Assembly: GCA_902797345.1 (NCBI GenBank)
Contig: CADBSL010000159.1
Location: forward strand, 1-13,737
DNA from: an uncultured Eubacteriales bacterium
GTDB lineage: Bacteria; Bacillota; Clostridia; Peptostreptococcales; Anaerovoracaceae
Length of the DNA stretch: 13,737 nt
Direction of reading: 5' to 3'
In this document: in pieces, positions 5,152 through 13,216 of the stretch
Position numbering within the stretch: position 1 is the stretch's first letter
How the letters are laid out: the number at the start of each line of letters is the position of its first letter
Program-made: the position numbers and the translations under genes
The notes under the pieces: generated by a model
What the model was told of the DNA's origin: nothing
Database searches by the model: none
The model's input: the letters and a program-made list of their open reading frames with translations, nothing else

Positions 5152-8100
5152 ATGAAAAGAACAGATATCCATAAAGTAATGATCATCGGCTCCGGCCCCA
5201 TCATCATCGGCCAGGCCTGTGAATTCGACTATTCCGGCACCCAGGCCTGTAAGGCCCTGAAAAGCCTCGGTTACGAGATCGTGCTGGTGAATTCCAATCC
5301 GGCCACCATTATGACGGACCCGGAGACCGCCGATGTGACCTATATCGAGCCGCTTAATGTGGAGCGGATCGAAAAGATCATCGCCAAGGAGCGGCCGGAT
5401 GCGCTGCTGCCGAATCTGGGCGGGCAGTCCGGTCTGAACCTTTGCTCGGAACTGGCGGAAGCCGGGGTATTGGACAAATACGGCGTTGAAGTCATCGGCG
5501 TTCAGGTAGATGCCATCAAGAGAGGTGAGGACCGGGAAGAATTCAAACGGACCATGACGGAAATCGGCGTGGAAATGGCCAGAAGCCACATCACCGAATC
5601 CGTGGAGGAAGCCCTGGCGATCGCTGAAGAACTGGGGTATCCGGTAGTCCTTCGTCCGGCGTACACCATGGGCGGTGAAGGCGGCGGTCTGGTATATAAC
5701 AGAGAAGAGCTGAAGACGGTATGTTCCAGAGGGCTTCAGGCCAGTATCGTGGGCCAGGTCCTGGTGGAAGAGTCCGTTCTGGGCTGGGAGGAACTGGAGC
5801 TGGAAGTAGTCCGGGACTCCAAAGGCAATATGATCACCGTCTGCTTCATTGAAAACATCGACCCCATGGGGGTCCACACCGGCGACTCCTTCTGTTCCGC
5901 ACCGATGCTGACCATTTCGGAAGAGGTCCAGAAACGGCTGCAGGAACAGGCTTACCGGATCGTAGACAAGGTCGGCGTTATCGGTGGTACCAACGTACAG
6001 TTCGCTCACGACCCGGTATCCGACCGGATCATCGTCATCGAGATCAACCCGAGGACCTCCCGTTCCTCGGCGCTGGCTTCGAAAGCCACCGGTTTCCCGA
6101 TCGCACTGGTATCCGCCATGCTGGCCTGCGGGCTGGATCTGGACGATATCCCCTGCGGCAAATACGGAACGCTGGATAAATACGTGCCGGACGGCGATTA
6201 TGTCGTCATCAAATTCGCTCGCTGGGCCTTTGAAAAATTCAAGGGCGTCCAGGATAAGCTGGGGACCCAGATGCGGGCTGTTGGCGAAGTCATGAGCATC
6301 GGCAAGACCTATAAAGAAGCCTTCCAGAAGGCCATCCGCAGCCTGGAAAACGGCCGTTATGGGCTGGGCTATGCGAAGGATTATAACAAAAAGACCAAGG
6401 AAGAGCTGTTGAAGCTTTTGATCACTCCCACCAGCGACCGTCAGTTCATCATGTACGAGGCGCTGCGGAAGGGTGCCACGGTGGAAGAACTTCACGATCT
6501 CACCAAGATCAAGGTCTGGTTTATCGAACAGATGAAGGAACTGGTGGAGGAGGAAGAACACCTCCTGACCTTTAAGGCGAAGGAAAAGTCGGCAGGAAAT
6601 CAGCCGATCTACAATATAATGCCCCGCCACAGCAAGGACAATAAAAACGATGTCCTGCCGGTGGAGGAACTGAAGCAGGCTAAACTGGACGGGTTCTCCG
6701 ACCGGTATCTGGCGAAACTGCTGAACGTGAAGGAAGACCAGATCCGTCAGCAGAGAGAAGAGGCAGGCATCGTGGAAGCCTGGGAAGGCGTTCATGTCAG
6801 CGGCACCCCGGATTCCGCCTATTACTATTCCACTTACCCCCCGGTAGAGGACAGCAAGGCCAGCGACAATGAGAAGAAGATCATGATCCTGGGCGGCGGC
6901 CCCAACCGGATCGGCCAGGGGATCGAATTCGACTACTGCTGTGTCCACGCAGCGAAAGCGCTGAAGAAACTGGGCTTTGAGACTATTATCGTCAACTGCA
7001 ATCCGGAAACGGTGTCGACGGATTACGATACATCTGACAAACTGTACTTTGAACCCCTCACCATGGAGGACGTTCTGAGCATCTATAAGAAAGAAAAACC
7101 GCTTGGCGTGATCGCGCAGTTTGGCGGACAGACGCCGCTGAATCTGGCGACCGGGCTGAAGGAAGCCGGTGTCAACATTCTGGGAACTTCCCCGGAGACC
7201 ATCGACATGGCGGAAGACAGAGATCTGTTCCGTGCCATGATGGACAAACTGAATATCCCCATGCCGGAATCCGGCATGGCGGTCACGGTAGATGAAGCGC
7301 TTTCCATCGCCAACAAGATCGGCTATCCGGTCATGGTGCGGCCGTCCTACGTGCTGGGAGGCAGAGGAATGGAAGTCGTTTATGATGATGAAGATATGAC
7401 GTTCTACATGAACGCAGCGGTCGGCGTAACACCGAATCGTCCGATCCTGATCGACCGGTTCCTCCACCACGCCACAGAATGTGAAGCCGACGCCATCAGC
7501 GACGGGGAACACGTTTTCGTGCCGGCTGTGATGGAGCACATCGAGCTGGCCGGCGTCCACTCCGGTGACTCCGCCTGTGTACTGCCGCCGAAAGGATTGA
7601 CAGAAGATCAGATCGCAACGATCAAGGAATACACTCGCAGGATCGCTCAGGAAATGAATGTAGTGGGGCTGATGAATATGCAGTATGCCATCGAAGACGG
7701 CGTGGTGTATGTACTGGAAGCCAATCCGAGAGCTTCCCGGACCGTGCCCCTCGTATCCAAGGTCTGCAATATCCAGATGGTCCAGATCGCTACGGATATC
7801 ATGACATCTCCTTTCACCGGAAGACCTTCTCCGGTGCCGGAACTGAAGGAAAAGAAATTCGCTCATTACGGTGTAAAAGAAGCGGTATTCCCCTTCAATA
7901 TGTTCCCGGAAGTCGACCCGATCTTAGGACCGGAAATGCGTTCCACCGGCGAAGTGCTGGGGATCTCCTCCAACTTCGGGGAAGCCTTCTACAAGGCACA
8001 GGAAGCCACTCAGACCAAGCACCCGTTAGAAGGGACCGTGCTGATCTCCATCAATGACCGGGATAAGGACGAATTGGAAGAAGTGGCAAAGGCATTCCAC

Positions 8101-8442
8101 AAGTGCGGATTCGACATCGTCGCTACAAAAGGCACCTGCAATGCGATCCGTAACATGGGCATTCCGGCGACGGAAGTCACCAAGATCGGTGCAGGACGGC
8201 CGGATATCGTGGACTTTATCACAAACGGGCAGGCTTCCCTGATCATCAACACCCCGGCCGGCAAGTCTGAGGCTATCGATGACAGCCTGATCCGGAAAGC
8301 GGCAGTCAAGACCCGGACCCCCTATATCACCACTATGGCGGCAGCCAAAGCGGCGGCAGAAGGGATCGAAAACGTGAAATTCGCCAAGGAAGATGAAGTC
8401 ACCTCCCTGCAGGAATTCCACGCACGGATCACGGATAAGTAG
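5152..8442 (+). CDS. carB: Carbamoyl-phosphate synthetase large subunit
   Basis: CarB makes carbamoyl phosphate from bicarbonate, two ATP and ammonia channelled from the CarA glutaminase, for pyrimidine and arginine synthesis. At 1096 residues it shows the full order: ATP-grasp carboxyphosphate half (IIGSGPIIIGQ near the start; E297/N299 in EINPRTSRSS), oligomerisation domain (about 400-575), ATP-grasp carbamoyl-phosphate half (ILGGGPNRIGQG from about 578; E856/N858 in EANPRASR), and an MGS-like allosteric domain from about 960. T992-x-G-T995, K1011 and N1033-T1034 match the places that hold UMP in the E. coli enzyme, so UMP feedback is likely. It is about 25 residues longer than usual, mostly because of an extra stretch at about 476-502. 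The start has GGGAGGG at 5139-5145. CarA is not adjacent, so it must be encoded elsewhere. mutY converges on it, with 17 bases between stops. Confidence 0.97.
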   Translation: MKRTDIHKVMIIGSGPIIIGQACEFDYSGTQACKALKSLGYEIVLVNSNPATIMTDPETADVTYIEPLNVERIEKIIAKERPDALLPNLGGQSGLNLCSELAEAGVLDKYGVEVIGVQVDAIKRGEDREEFKRTMTEIGVEMARSHITESVEEALAIAEELGYPVVLRPAYTMGGEGGGLVYNREELKTVCSRGLQASIVGQVLVEESVLGWEELELEVVRDSKGNMITVCFIENIDPMGVHTGDSFCSAPMLTISEEVQKRLQEQAYRIVDKVGVIGGTNVQFAHDPVSDRIIVIEINPRTSRSSALASKATGFPIALVSAMLACGLDLDDIPCGKYGTLDKYVPDGDYVVIKFARWAFEKFKGVQDKLGTQMRAVGEVMSIGKTYKEAFQKAIRSLENGRYGLGYAKDYNKKTKEELLKLLITPTSDRQFIMYEALRKGATVEELHDLTKIKVWFIEQMKELVEEEEHLLTFKAKEKSAGNQPIYNIMPRHSKDNKNDVLPVEELKQAKLDGFSDRYLAKLLNVKEDQIRQQREEAGIVEAWEGVHVSGTPDSAYYYSTYPPVEDSKASDNEKKIMILGGGPNRIGQGIEFDYCCVHAAKALKKLGFETIIVNCNPETVSTDYDTSDKLYFEPLTMEDVLSIYKKEKPLGVIAQFGGQTPLNLATGLKEAGVNILGTSPETIDMAEDRDLFRAMMDKLNIPMPESGMAVTVDEALSIANKIGYPVMVRPSYVLGGRGMEVVYDDEDMTFYMNAAVGVTPNRPILIDRFLHHATECEADAISDGEHVFVPAVMEHIELAGVHSGDSACVLPPKGLTEDQIATIKEYTRRIAQEMNVVGLMNMQYAIEDGVVYVLEANPRASRTVPLVSKVCNIQMVQIATDIMTSPFTGRPSPVPELKEKKFAHYGVKEAVFPFNMFPEVDPILGPEMRSTGEVLGISSNFGEAFYKAQEATQTKHPLEGTVLISINDRDKDELEEVAKAFHKCGFDIVATKGTCNAIRNMGIPATEVTKIGAGRPDIVDFITNGQASLIINTPAGKSEAIDDSLIRKAAVKTRTPYITTMAAAKAAAEGIENVKFAKEDEVTSLQEFHARITDK

Positions 8443-8445
8443 CTG

Positions 8446-8461
8446 GAAGTCTAGAGACTTC
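8446..8461. other. Small perfect hairpin between converging carB and mutY
   Basis: GAAGTC (8446-8451) and GACTTC (8456-8461) form a 6-bp perfect stem with a 4-base loop in the short gap between the carB and mutY stop codons, overlapping the mutY stop. Neither strand has a T run after it, so it is not a standard Rho-independent terminator, although it could slow or end convergent transcription or protect 3' ends. Confidence 0.35.
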
Positions 8462-9533
8462 AATCTAATAACCGATAATAAGATGAAAATGCAGTAGGGA
8501 TGGAGTAGTTTTGCTCCATCTCTTCTTTTGTGGCAAAAGTCAGGTCGGTGCCGGGGACCGGCGTTTGTATCCGGACCCGGTACCCGATCATATCCCACTC
8601 CACGTGGGAGAAGATGTGGCGGGCTTTCGGCAGGGAGGAGATCTCTTTCACCTGGAAACCAAGATCTTCGCAGAAGCCGCAGGCTTCCTTCTCCGTCAGA
8701 TGTCCCCGGGCGCCGGGGAATTCCCAAAGATTCGCCAGAAGACCCTTGGCAGGGCGTTTTCGGATCCCATAAGCCGGTCGGCCGGTGCCGGATCCGTCTT
8801 CGATCAGAAAGATCGTCCGTTTTTCGATCTTTCTGGATTTTTTTTCGTCCTTTGCCGGCAGCTCTTCCTGGCGGCCGGAGCGGAATGCCTCACAAAAGCC
8901 CGTCCAGGGACAGTGGCTGCAAAGAGGAGCTCCGTTGGGCAGACAGATCGTGGCACCCAGATCCATCAGCGCCTGGTTCATATCTCCCGGCCGGTCCTCG
9001 GGAAGAAGGGTACGGTAGTGAGACTCCGCCAGCTTTTTCGCGGCGGGAGTTCGTATACTGTCTTCATATCCGGTAGTCCGGGCGAAGACCCGGAGCAGGT
9101 TCCCATCCACCGAGGGCACCGGCACCCCAAAGGCGATGGAGGCGATGGCTGCCGCCGCATAGGGACCGATCCCGGAAAGCTTCTGCAGTTCTTTCGGGTC
9201 CGAGGGGATCTTTCCGCCGAAGTCTTCCATGACCTGAAGGGAGGCTTTGTGCATGTTCCGGATCCTGCTGTAATAGCCCAACCCTTGCCAAAGCTTCAAC
9301 AGGAGTTCCTCCTCTGCCTCTGCCAGCGCTTTCACATCCGGCAGTTCCTTTAGGAATCGATGATAGTAGTCGATGACCGTATCCACCCGGGTCTGTTGGA
9401 GCATGATCTCCGACAGCCAGACGTGATAGGGCTGCGGGTCCTCCCGCCAGGGCAGGATCCGACGGTTTTCATCGTACCATTTGAGCAGTGCGGCGGTCTG
9501 CTGTTCGTATGCCGCGTAATCTTTCTTATCCAT
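8460..9533 (-). CDS. mutY: A/G-specific adenine DNA glycosylase MutY
   Basis: MutY removes adenine mispaired with 8-oxoguanine. Numbering is from the in-frame ATG at 9542. The catalytic Glu is E45 (SEIMLQQTRV). The helix-hairpin-helix is LSGIGPYAAAA (122-132), followed by the catalytic Asp D146 (PSVDGN). The [4Fe-4S] cysteines are C200, C208, C211 and C217, the first gap being seven residues rather than the six of the E. coli protein. A NUDIX-like C-terminal domain reads the 8-oxoguanine, with FSHVEW at 311-316. Length (357-360) is normal. I place the start at the fourth codon (ATG at 9533) because the -10 box of the best promoter overlaps the first ATG and no Shine-Dalgarno precedes it. The transcript would then have almost no leader. 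It is divergent from the ABC exporter genes. Confidence 0.95.
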   Translation of the reverse strand: MDKKDYAAYEQQTAALLKWYDENRRILPWREDPQPYHVWLSEIMLQQTRVDTVIDYYHRFLKELPDVKALAEAEEELLLKLWQGLGYYSRIRNMHKASLQVMEDFGGKIPSDPKELQKLSGIGPYAAAAIASIAFGVPVPSVDGNLLRVFARTTGYEDSIRTPAAKKLAESHYRTLLPEDRPGDMNQALMDLGATICLPNGAPLCSHCPWTGFCEAFRSGRQEELPAKDEKKSRKIEKRTIFLIEDGSGTGRPAYGIRKRPAKGLLANLWEFPGARGHLTEKEACGFCEDLGFQVKEISSLPKARHIFSHVEWDMIGYRVRIQTPVPGTDLTFATKEEMEQNYSIPTAFSSYYRLLD

Positions 9534-9540
9534 GTTTTCC

Positions 9541-9568
9541 ATTATATCGAAAAACCCGGCGGGGTCAA
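9541..9568 (-). promoter_or_regulatory. Sigma-A promoter of mutY overlapping the coding start
   Basis: Read on the minus strand, TTGACC (9568-9563) and TATAAT (9546-9541) are 16 bases apart, five and six matches to consensus. The -10 shares two bases with the upstream ATG (9542-9540), so transcription should begin at about 9535-9533, next to the second ATG at 9533. Confidence 0.75.
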
Positions 9569-9595
9569 CTTTTTCAGCCCAAATAGAGTATTATG

Positions 9596-9604
9596 TGGTA
9601 GAAT
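9596..9604 (+). promoter_or_regulatory. Possible extended -10 promoter of the ABC exporter genes
   Basis: TGGTAGAAT at 9596-9604 gives TGn plus TAGAAT (five of six). No good -35 lies 16-18 bases upstream. An alternative is TATTAT (9589-9594) with a weak TCAACT 18 bases before it. Either would start transcription 20 to 40 bases before the exporter ATG. Confidence 0.4.
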
Positions 9605-9636
9605 AGATTGAAAACTTCAGAAACGGAAGAAAAACG

Positions 9637-11367
9637 ATGTGGAAATACCTGAAAAAATACTGGGTTTATGCCCTCCTGGCTCCTTTGTTCATGATCGGAG
9701 AGGCGGGAATGGATCTTCTCCAGCCGGCTCTGATGGCAACGATCGTTGATGAAGGTGTCCTGGGGATCGGCCATGGCGGCGTGGGCAGCATGGATATCAT
9801 CTTGAAGACCGGAGCCCAGATGGTCGCGCTGATTGCCCTGGGAGGACTTTGCGGGGTGCTTTCCGGTGTCTTTTCTAATCTGGCGGCACAGAACTTCGGC
9901 AATGATATGCGAAAAGATGCCTTCCGGCACATCATACACTTTTCCTTCTCTCAGACGGACCGGTTCACCACCGGCTCTCTGATCACACGGGTCACCAACG
10001 ATGTGACTCAGGTCCAGAGCATGGTACAGATGGTGATCCGGGGATTTGTCCGCACCATCATCCTCTTTGCGGGCGGGATCTATTTTATGCTCCGGCTGGA
10101 TCTTTCCTTTGGAGTGGTGGTGCTCTGCGCCATGCCCATGATCCTGTTGGTGCTGATCTACTTCCTGTCGAAGATCACCCCGCGGTTCACCATCCTTCAG
10201 GAAAAATTGGACAAGGTGAATAATGTGATGCAGGAAAACGTCACCGGCAGCCGGGTGGTGAAAGCCTACGTCCAGGAAGATTACGAAAAGAAGCGTTTCG
10301 GCAAAGCCAATGACGAGCTGGTGGGGACCCAGATGGGGATCCTGCTGCTTTTGAACTATATGTCTCCCGTCATGAATATCATTCTGAATCTGTCCGTGAT
10401 CGCGGTGATCTGGGTGGGGCAGATCCGGGTGGGAGACGGAGCCATCACGCCGGGCAGCGTCATGGCAGCGATCACCTATCTGTCCCAGATCCTGAATGCT
10501 CTGATGCGGTTGGGGATGATGTATCAGAACATTTCACGGGGTGCAGCCTCCGCCCGAAGACTTCGGGAGGTCATCGACACGGAACCGGAAATCAGGGACG
10601 GCAGCTTTGACGGAGAACCGCAGATCCACGGACAGGTGGAGTTTCGGAATGTCACCTTTGCCTATCCCGAACGGGACCCGATCCTGTCGGGGATCGACCT
10701 GGTGATCCCGCCGGGAGAGACGGTGGGGATCCTGGGGATGACCGGCAGCGGGAAGACCAGTCTGGTGAATCTGATCCCCCGGTTTTACGATGCGACGGAG
10801 GGGACCGTTCTTCTGGACGGGGTCGATGTCAAAGAGTATACCCTCGCCAATTTGAGGGGCCGCATCGCCTGCTCGCTGCAGAAAAGCGAGATTTTTCAGG
10901 ACACCATCGCCGGGAATATTTCCTGGGGGCGTCCGGAAGCATCGGAAGAGGAGATCTGTCACGCAGCACAGATCGCTCAGGCCACAGAATTCATCGATAT
11001 CAAAGAACACGGGATGGCAGAGCCGGTGGCCCAAAGCGGCCATTCACTGTCCGGTGGTCAAAAGCAGCGGCTGGCTATCGCCAGGGCCGTGCTGAAGGAT
11101 GCGGAGGTGCTGATCTTTGACGACACCACCAGCGCCCTGGATCTGAAGACCGAGGCAAGGCTTTATGAAGCCCTTCAAAAAGAATATCCGGAGAAGACCA
11201 AGATCATCATTGCCCAGAGGATCGCTTCCGTCAAAAATGCGGATCGGATCCTGGTGCTGGAGGATGGGCATCTGGCGGCCCAGGGTCGTCATGAGGATCT
11301 TCTTCAGACCAGTCGGATCTATAAAGAGATCTACGATTCCCAGATGGGAGGTGAGTCTCATGGCTGA
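9637..11367 (+). CDS. ABC exporter half-transporter, degenerate-site subunit
   Basis: This 576-residue type IV ABC exporter subunit has six membrane segments (about 10-300) followed by a nucleotide-binding domain (about 333-570). The ATPase motifs are Walker A GMTGSGKTS (367-375), Q-loop Q415, signature LSGGQ (471-475) and Walker B VLIFD (491-495). The catalytic Glu position is Asp (D496) and the switch His is Gln (Q527, IIAQR). Those two changes mark the degenerate ATP site known from heterodimeric exporters such as TM287/288, BmrCD and LmrCD. This subunit keeps a canonical signature, which would complete the partner's active site. Its substrate is unknown; relatives move drugs, peptides or lipids. 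A weak GGAAG precedes the ATG. It overlaps the partner gene by eight bases, so the pair is translationally coupled. Confidence 0.94.
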   Translation: MWKYLKKYWVYALLAPLFMIGEAGMDLLQPALMATIVDEGVLGIGHGGVGSMDIILKTGAQMVALIALGGLCGVLSGVFSNLAAQNFGNDMRKDAFRHIIHFSFSQTDRFTTGSLITRVTNDVTQVQSMVQMVIRGFVRTIILFAGGIYFMLRLDLSFGVVVLCAMPMILLVLIYFLSKITPRFTILQEKLDKVNNVMQENVTGSRVVKAYVQEDYEKKRFGKANDELVGTQMGILLLLNYMSPVMNIILNLSVIAVIWVGQIRVGDGAITPGSVMAAITYLSQILNALMRLGMMYQNISRGAASARRLREVIDTEPEIRDGSFDGEPQIHGQVEFRNVTFAYPERDPILSGIDLVIPPGETVGILGMTGSGKTSLVNLIPRFYDATEGTVLLDGVDVKEYTLANLRGRIACSLQKSEIFQDTIAGNISWGRPEASEEEICHAAQIAQATEFIDIKEHGMAEPVAQSGHSLSGGQKQRLAIARAVLKDAEVLIFDDTTSALDLKTEARLYEALQKEYPEKTKIIIAQRIASVKNADRILVLEDGHLAAQGRHEDLLQTSRIYKEIYDSQMGGESHG

Positions 11368-13189
11368 AAATAAGAGCACAGCGATGAACACCGTTCCCAT
11401 GCCGGGAAGACGGGGCGGCGGCCCGGGCAGCCGGGTGGAAGTCCAGAAAGCGAAGGACAGCAAAGGTACCCTGAAACGCCTGCTGACCTATTTTGCAGCA
11501 GAAAAACGCCGGGTGGTACTGCTGCTTGCCGCGGTGGCGGCAGGAGTCCTCTGCGGGATCCTGGCACCGGATCTGCAGAGCAAAGCCATCGACGCCATCG
11601 CGGACCGGCGCTTTGATCAGCTGCCGGGGATCCTGGTGATCATGGCAGCTGTATACCTGGTATCCTGCTTTACCTCTTTTGTCCAGGGGCTGCAGAGCGC
11701 CCACCTGTCTCAGGGGACTGTCCGGAGGATGCGGGAAGACCTGTTCCGGTGCATCGTCGGGCTTCCCATCGGGTATCTGGATACTCACCCTCATGGGGAT
11801 ATCATGAGCAGGATGACCAATGATGTCGAAAACATTTCCACCACGGTTTCCCAATCCGTCAGCTCCCTGTTCTCCGGGGTATTGATGGTGATCGGGACCG
11901 TGGGGATGATGATCTATCTTTGCCCGCCGTTGGCGGCCCTTTCCTGTACCACCGTGATATTGACCGCGGTGGCCACGAAGTTCCTGTCGGCGGCCATGCG
12001 AAAGGCCTACCGGAAACGCCAGGCTCTTCTCGGGAGCCTCAATGGAACGGTGGAGGAAATGGTCAGCGGCTACCACACCGTGGCCGCCTATGAACGGGAA
12101 GAAGCGGTGATCCGGCAGTTCGAAGCCATCTCCGACGAGCTTACCGGGGTGGGGATCAAGGCGGAGGTCCTGGGAGGCTCCATGGGACCCCTGATGAATC
12201 TGATCAATAACATCGGCTTCGTGATCATCGCAGCCTTTGGCGGATATTTCGCCCTCAGGGGAATGATCTCCATTGGTGTGATCTCAGCCTTCATTATATA
12301 CGCAAAGCAATTCGGGAGACCCATCGACGAGATCGCCCAGGTCTGGGGTCAGATCCAGACGGCCATCGCCGGAGCAGAACGGGTCTTCGGGATCATGGAC
12401 GTGGAACCGGAACAGCCCGGCGGCACCTTGAAAATGGAGGCGCTGGGGGAAGAAGTGGAGATCACCTTTGAACATGTGAACTTCTCGTATGTGCCGGGAC
12501 AGCGGGTCCTGCATGATTTCAACCTGACTGTGAAGCCGGGGCAGAAGATCGCGCTGGTGGGATCCACCGGCAGCGGAAAGACCACGGCGGTGAACCTATT
12601 GATGCGGTTTTATGAACCGGATGACGGGACGATCCGTATCAATGGAACGGATATCCGTCAGATCGACCGGGATTCTCTTCGGGATGCCACGGCGATCGTT
12701 CTTCAGGATACGGTCCTCTTCGCCGATACGGTCCGCAATAACCTGAAATATGCGGACCGGTCTGTGACGGACGGAGAAATGTTCTCCTTTGCGGTGAAAA
12801 GCAACGTGGACCGGATGATCCGGAAACTGGAAAAGGGATACAGTACGATGCTGACTGCAGACGGGGACAACCTGTCGGAGGGACAAAAGCAGCTTCTGTC
12901 CATTACCCGGGCCTTTGTTTCGAAACCCCGGATCCTGATCCTGGACGAAGCTACCTCCAACGTGGATACCAGGACGGAAAAGAATATCCAGGACGCCATG
13001 GTGAAACTGATGCAGGGCAGGACCAGTCTGGTGATCGCCCATCGTTTGTCCACTATCCGGGATGCGGATGTGATCGTGGTCATGGACCAGGGCCGGATCG
13101 TGGAGCAGGGGAACCATGAGTCCCTGTTGGCTCAAAAAGGAAAGTATTACGAATTATACATGACCCAGTTCGCGGGTCAGAGTACATAA
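11360..13189 (+). CDS. ABC exporter half-transporter, consensus-site subunit
   Basis: This 609-residue partner of the preceding gene has a Gly/Arg-rich cytosolic N-terminal tail (PGRRGGGPG, about 15-23), six membrane segments (about 50-335) and a nucleotide-binding domain. The motifs are Walker A GSTGSGKTT (401-409), Q-loop Q449, signature LSEGQ (505-509, Glu in place of Gly), Walker B ILILD (525-529) with the catalytic E530, and switch H561 (VIAHR). Its Walker motifs with the partner's LSGGQ make the active site, and its altered LSEGQ pairs with the partner's Asp/Gln site. The ATG at 11360 is chosen because GGAGG at 11347-11351 precedes it and the tail matches such partners. The frame is open further upstream, to 11165, but that part lies inside the first subunit gene and has no membrane or tail features. 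Confidence 0.94.
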   Translation: MAENKSTAMNTVPMPGRRGGGPGSRVEVQKAKDSKGTLKRLLTYFAAEKRRVVLLLAAVAAGVLCGILAPDLQSKAIDAIADRRFDQLPGILVIMAAVYLVSCFTSFVQGLQSAHLSQGTVRRMREDLFRCIVGLPIGYLDTHPHGDIMSRMTNDVENISTTVSQSVSSLFSGVLMVIGTVGMMIYLCPPLAALSCTTVILTAVATKFLSAAMRKAYRKRQALLGSLNGTVEEMVSGYHTVAAYEREEAVIRQFEAISDELTGVGIKAEVLGGSMGPLMNLINNIGFVIIAAFGGYFALRGMISIGVISAFIIYAKQFGRPIDEIAQVWGQIQTAIAGAERVFGIMDVEPEQPGGTLKMEALGEEVEITFEHVNFSYVPGQRVLHDFNLTVKPGQKIALVGSTGSGKTTAVNLLMRFYEPDDGTIRINGTDIRQIDRDSLRDATAIVLQDTVLFADTVRNNLKYADRSVTDGEMFSFAVKSNVDRMIRKLEKGYSTMLTADGDNLSEGQKQLLSITRAFVSKPRILILDEATSNVDTRTEKNIQDAMVKLMQGRTSLVIAHRLSTIRDADVIVVMDQGRIVEQGNHESLLAQKGKYYELYMTQFAGQST

Positions 13190-13216
13190 GCTTGGATCTT
13201 GCATAAGGAGTTTAAA

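Noticed and set aside
5125..7866. A very long open frame (913 codons) on the minus strand opposite carB
   Set aside because: It is a shadow of carB codon use in GC-rich DNA. Its translation is His/Asp/Arg/Phe-rich with no recognisable domain, and it has no ribosome binding site or promoter.
8511..9353. Plus-strand open frame of 280 codons opposite mutY
   Set aside because: MutY on the other strand has all its catalytic and Fe-S residues; the plus-strand translation has no recognisable motif.
11231..12076. Minus-strand open frame of 281 codons opposite the second exporter gene
   Set aside because: It has a shadow composition (His/Pro/Arg/Gly-rich), no family motif and no initiation signals, and lies wholly within a well-supported gene.
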